A stretch of 24,959 nucleotides of DNA from NCBI GenBank assembly GCA_946626535.1, contig CAMOUK010000018.1, positions 1 to 24,959 of the forward strand. Direction: 5' to 3'. This DNA is from an uncultured Caryophanales bacterium. GTDB taxonomy: Bacteria; Bacillota_I; Bacilli_A; Acholeplasmatales; Anaeroplasmataceae. Position 1 is the stretch's first letter. Every line of letters starts with the position of its first letter. The position numbers and the translations under genes are program-made. The notes under the pieces are model-generated. The model had not been told where the DNA came from. It saw nothing but the letters and a program-made list of their open reading frames with translations, and made no database searches. Of the stretch, positions 23,381 to 24,959 are shown piece after piece.

Positions 23381-24193
23381 ATGAAAAAGGCAAAATATTT
23401 ATTAGCATTTGGATTATTAGGATTATCGCTTGTATCATGTAATTCTAATAACAAACCACAAAACAATAATTATGATAATGAAACAATTCATCAGGTTTCA
23501 CTACTACAAGGCTTAATGCTTGGTGATTATTATGGTTCAGTATCTGTTAAACAGTTAAAGCAAATGGGAGATACAGGTATAGGAACATTCGATAAATTAA
23601 ACGGTGAATTAATCATGACTGATGGTGTTGTTTATCGTGCAAAGCATGATGGAACAATTGAGGTTGTCCCTGATGATGAGCTAATTCCATTTTCTAATAT
23701 TACTAAATTCGATAATGATATTGAATTTGAAACAAAGGAAATCTCTAATATTGAAGAAATATTAAAAACATTAACCGAAAAGGTAAATACTAAAAATTCT
23801 AATCAATATTACATGGTTAGAATAGATGGTACTTTTTCAAAAATGAATGTTAGAAGTGAATTACCTCAAAAGGAACCATATAAGCCTTTAGTTGAAGTTT
23901 TAAAAACAGATCAAACATTCTTTAATTATGAAAATATTGAAGGCACAGTAGTCGCATTATATATGCCACCATACATGGGCAATTTAAATACAACTGGCTG
24001 GCATTTACATTTTATTTCAAAGGATAAAACAAAAGGTGGTCACGTCTTAGATTTATCAATTTTCTCTTCTACAATCACGATGGATCAAACAAATGGATTT
24101 GAATTATATCTTCCAGATGGAGATTATTTTAAAAGCTTAGATCTAACAGTTGATCAAGATGATGATATAAAAGAGGTTGAACAGGGAAATTAA
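23381..24193 (+). CDS. Alpha-acetolactate decarboxylase with lipoprotein signal
   Basis: Converts 2-acetolactate to acetoin. The 270 residues match the AldB/BudA/AlsD family: QGLMLGDYYGSVSVKQLKQMGDTGIGTFDKLNGELIM-type start, the VRIDGTFSKMNVRS segment, and the zinc histidines H208, H210 and H221 in GWHLHF and GGHVLD. Their 2- and 11-residue spacing is that of the Brevibacillus enzyme. The first 20 residues are a lipoprotein signal: KK, a hydrophobic core and the lipobox LVSC with C20, followed by an Asn-rich linker. The mature enzyme should be lipid-anchored outside the membrane. It follows the aminotransferase by 14 bases and ends with a strong terminator. Confidence 0.93.
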   Translation: MKKAKYLLAFGLLGLSLVSCNSNNKPQNNNYDNETIHQVSLLQGLMLGDYYGSVSVKQLKQMGDTGIGTFDKLNGELIMTDGVVYRAKHDGTIEVVPDDELIPFSNITKFDNDIEFETKEISNIEEILKTLTEKVNTKNSNQYYMVRIDGTFSKMNVRSELPQKEPYKPLVEVLKTDQTFFNYENIEGTVVALYMPPYMGNLNTTGWHLHFISKDKTKGGHVLDLSIFSSTITMDQTNGFELYLPDGDYFKSLDLTVDQDDDIKEVEQGN

Positions 24194-24198
24194 AAAAC

Positions 24199-24238
24199 AA
24201 GGAAGATGTCCTATTCAAGCATCTTCCTTATTTTTCTT
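24199..24238 (+). terminator. Terminator after the acetolactate decarboxylase gene
   Basis: AAGGAAGATG, 11-base loop, CATCTTCCTT, then ATTTTTTC. The downstream arm overlaps the last codons of the convergent DUF3990 reading frame. Confidence 0.85.
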
Positions 24239-24777
24239 CCTAACACATTTAAAACTATTTTTTGATATTCTTCTTGTTCCTTTAAAACACTATCCCTATA
24301 TGAATTTATAATTGTTTTATCCATTACTTCTGATTTTATAAATTTCAATTTCTCTAAAGCCTTATTTGTTTTAATAACAACCTGAATATATTAAGGACCA
24401 TTTAGCAAAGCCTCGAGTGCTTTCTTCTCACTAACATATCCACTTGTTAAGATTCCCCACGTATTAAATATAGTGTCATTAGCTATAGGTCCAATTATAA
24501 CATCATATTCTTTATATGTATCATCATAGCCATTTCTATTTTTAAAAATATAATTAAACCATTCTTCATCTCTTTTAAATTCTTTAACATTTAATCCGTC
24601 TAAATCAATTTCATAATGATTTATAATAGAATCGTAATCAATACTTACTCTAGCCCATCTATTAGAAAAATCTAAATCATTAGATAGATAAAAACCTTGA
24701 CCAAAATCAGCATTTCTTCTACCTCTTAACAAATCAGGATTTTCTATGACACTAAAACCAACATGATATAAGACCAT
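24211..24777 (-). pseudogene. DUF3990 (ADP-ribosyltransferase-like) gene split by an in-frame TAA
   Basis: The first 128 codons run from ATG 24777 (GGAGGAG just upstream) to TAA at 24393-24391. They match DUF3990: LYHVGFSVIENPDL, RGRRNADFGQGFYLS, then YDVIIGPIANDTIFNTW. These proteins resemble ADP-ribosyltransferases and often sit in toxin or phage-defence-like small operons. After the TAA the same frame stays open for 59 codons to TAG (24213-24211), reading YIQVVIKTNKALEKLKFIKS and so on, which looks like the usual DUF3990 C-terminus. The stop therefore seems to be a nonsense change (e.g. GAA to TAA) in a gene of about 188 residues. A truncated but functional product or a sequencing error is possible. 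No partner gene (such as DUF3791) is visible. Confidence 0.75.
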
Positions 24778-24796
24778 AAGCTCCTCCTTTTTTATT

Positions 24797-24826
24797 AATA
24801 TAGCATAAAAATACTGAAATAAACAA
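24797..24826 (-). promoter_or_regulatory. Promoter of the DUF3990 gene
   Basis: Minus strand TTGTTT (24826-24821), 18-base spacer, TATATT (24802-24797), with the TG of an extended -10 (TGCTATATT). Confidence 0.5.
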
Positions 24827-24836
24827 GTAATCATTC

Positions 24837-24865
24837 TTGAAAAAAGTCATCTTATGGATTATCAT
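24837..24865 (+). promoter_or_regulatory. Promoter of the tRNA-Arg gene
   Basis: TTGAAA (24837-24842), 17-base spacer, TATCAT (24860-24865); the tRNA begins ten bases after the -10. Confidence 0.65.
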
Positions 24866-24874
24866 ATTTTATAT

Positions 24875-24913
24875 GTTCTCGTAGCTCAGCCGGATAGAGC
24901 ATTCGCCTCCTAA
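24875..24913 (+). tRNA. tRNA-Arg(CCT), 5' half only; interrupted at the anticodon loop
   Basis: The 5' half is perfect: acceptor strand GTTCTCG, TA, D-arm GCTC/GAGC with loop AGCCGGATA, A26, anticodon stem TTCGC and loop CTCCTAA (anticodon CCT at 24909-24911, reading AGG). The next bases should be GCGAA to close the stem, but the sequence reads GGATGTGTCC. No T arm (TTCGAxTC) or 3' acceptor strand (CGAGAAC) occurs before the window ends, 46 bases later. The tRNA has its own promoter. It may be disrupted by an integrated element, carry an intron running off the window, or be an assembly chimera. Confidence 0.8.
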
Positions 24914-24959
24914 GGATGTGTCCTATCCACAAAAAGCCGAGTATTTAAGCCACTTTTTG
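24914..24959 (+). repeat. Hairpin-rich tail after the tRNA break
   Basis: Two inverted repeats follow the break: GGAT (24914-24917) with ATCC (24925-24928), and CAAAAAG (24930-24936) with CTTTTTG (24953-24959), the latter ending on the last base of the window. The sequence is not tRNA-like and holds no gene. It could be the end of a mobile element or an intron 5' end. Confidence 0.45.

Noticed and set aside
24907..24959. A group I intron in the tRNA-Arg anticodon loop
   Set aside because: tRNA-Arg(CCU) is a known host site, but no internal guide sequence or P3/P7 core is visible in the 46 bases; kept only as one option in the findings.
1..24959. CRISPR arrays, insertion sequences, rRNA genes
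   Set aside because: No regularly spaced repeats, transposase-like frames or rRNA sequence were seen.

Overview
This is a low-GC (about one third G+C by eye) stretch of bacterial chromosome using the standard code: TGA is used as a stop (e.g. tadA, tdk) and Trp is TGG. The A/T-rich intergenic DNA, TTGACA/TATAAT-type promoters (several with an extended TG -10), strong GGAGG ribosome sites, type II thymidine kinase, short SRP RNA next to tadA, FeoB with its Cys-rich partner, and ferredoxin-dependent 2-oxoacid metabolism suggest an anaerobic Bacillota, probably an uncultured Bacilli or Mollicutes-allied lineage. The lineage is inference; no marker gene here settles it.

Layout. 1-1300: SRP RNA (ffs), tadA and tdk on the minus strand. 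1454-4292 (minus): two membrane proteins of unknown function and a YqhD/BdhA-type iron alcohol dehydrogenase. 4360-7484 (plus): an iron-uptake operon (feoA, feoB, FeoB-associated Cys-rich protein) behind a TTGACA promoter covered by two identical-half-site palindromes. 7483-11866 (minus): a small helical protein, a protein that reads as a headless FtsZ C-terminal domain fused to an FtsK-gamma DNA-binding domain, a CtpE-like P-type cation ATPase and the manganese exporter MntP. 11949-14246: a membrane protein with two TrkA-C (RCK_C) domains, divergent from a c-di-GMP-I riboswitch that controls a GGDEF-GAF diguanylate cyclase.

14313-21974 is a seven-gene minus-strand operon: PaaI-like thioesterase, IorA, IorB, phenylacetate-CoA ligase, a double-ACT protein, a second acyl-CoA synthetase and a sodium:solute symporter. 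A divergent aminotransferase (22179-23366) fits upstream of it: aromatic amino acid to arylpyruvate (aminotransferase), to aryl-acetyl-CoA plus reduced ferredoxin (IorAB), to aryl acid with possible ATP recovery (PaaK run in reverse) or by hydrolysis (thioesterase), with a symporter for carboxylate traffic. The aminotransferase is followed by an alpha-acetolactate decarboxylase that carries a lipoprotein signal and so should act outside the membrane.

24200-24959 looks accessory or damaged: a DUF3990 (ADP-ribosyltransferase-like) gene split by an in-frame TAA, and a tRNA-Arg(CCT) gene whose sequence leaves the tRNA pattern at the anticodon loop/stem boundary, followed by a short hairpin-rich tail to the window end. 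No CRISPR array, insertion sequence or rRNA was seen. No gene-free stretch exceeds 300 bases.
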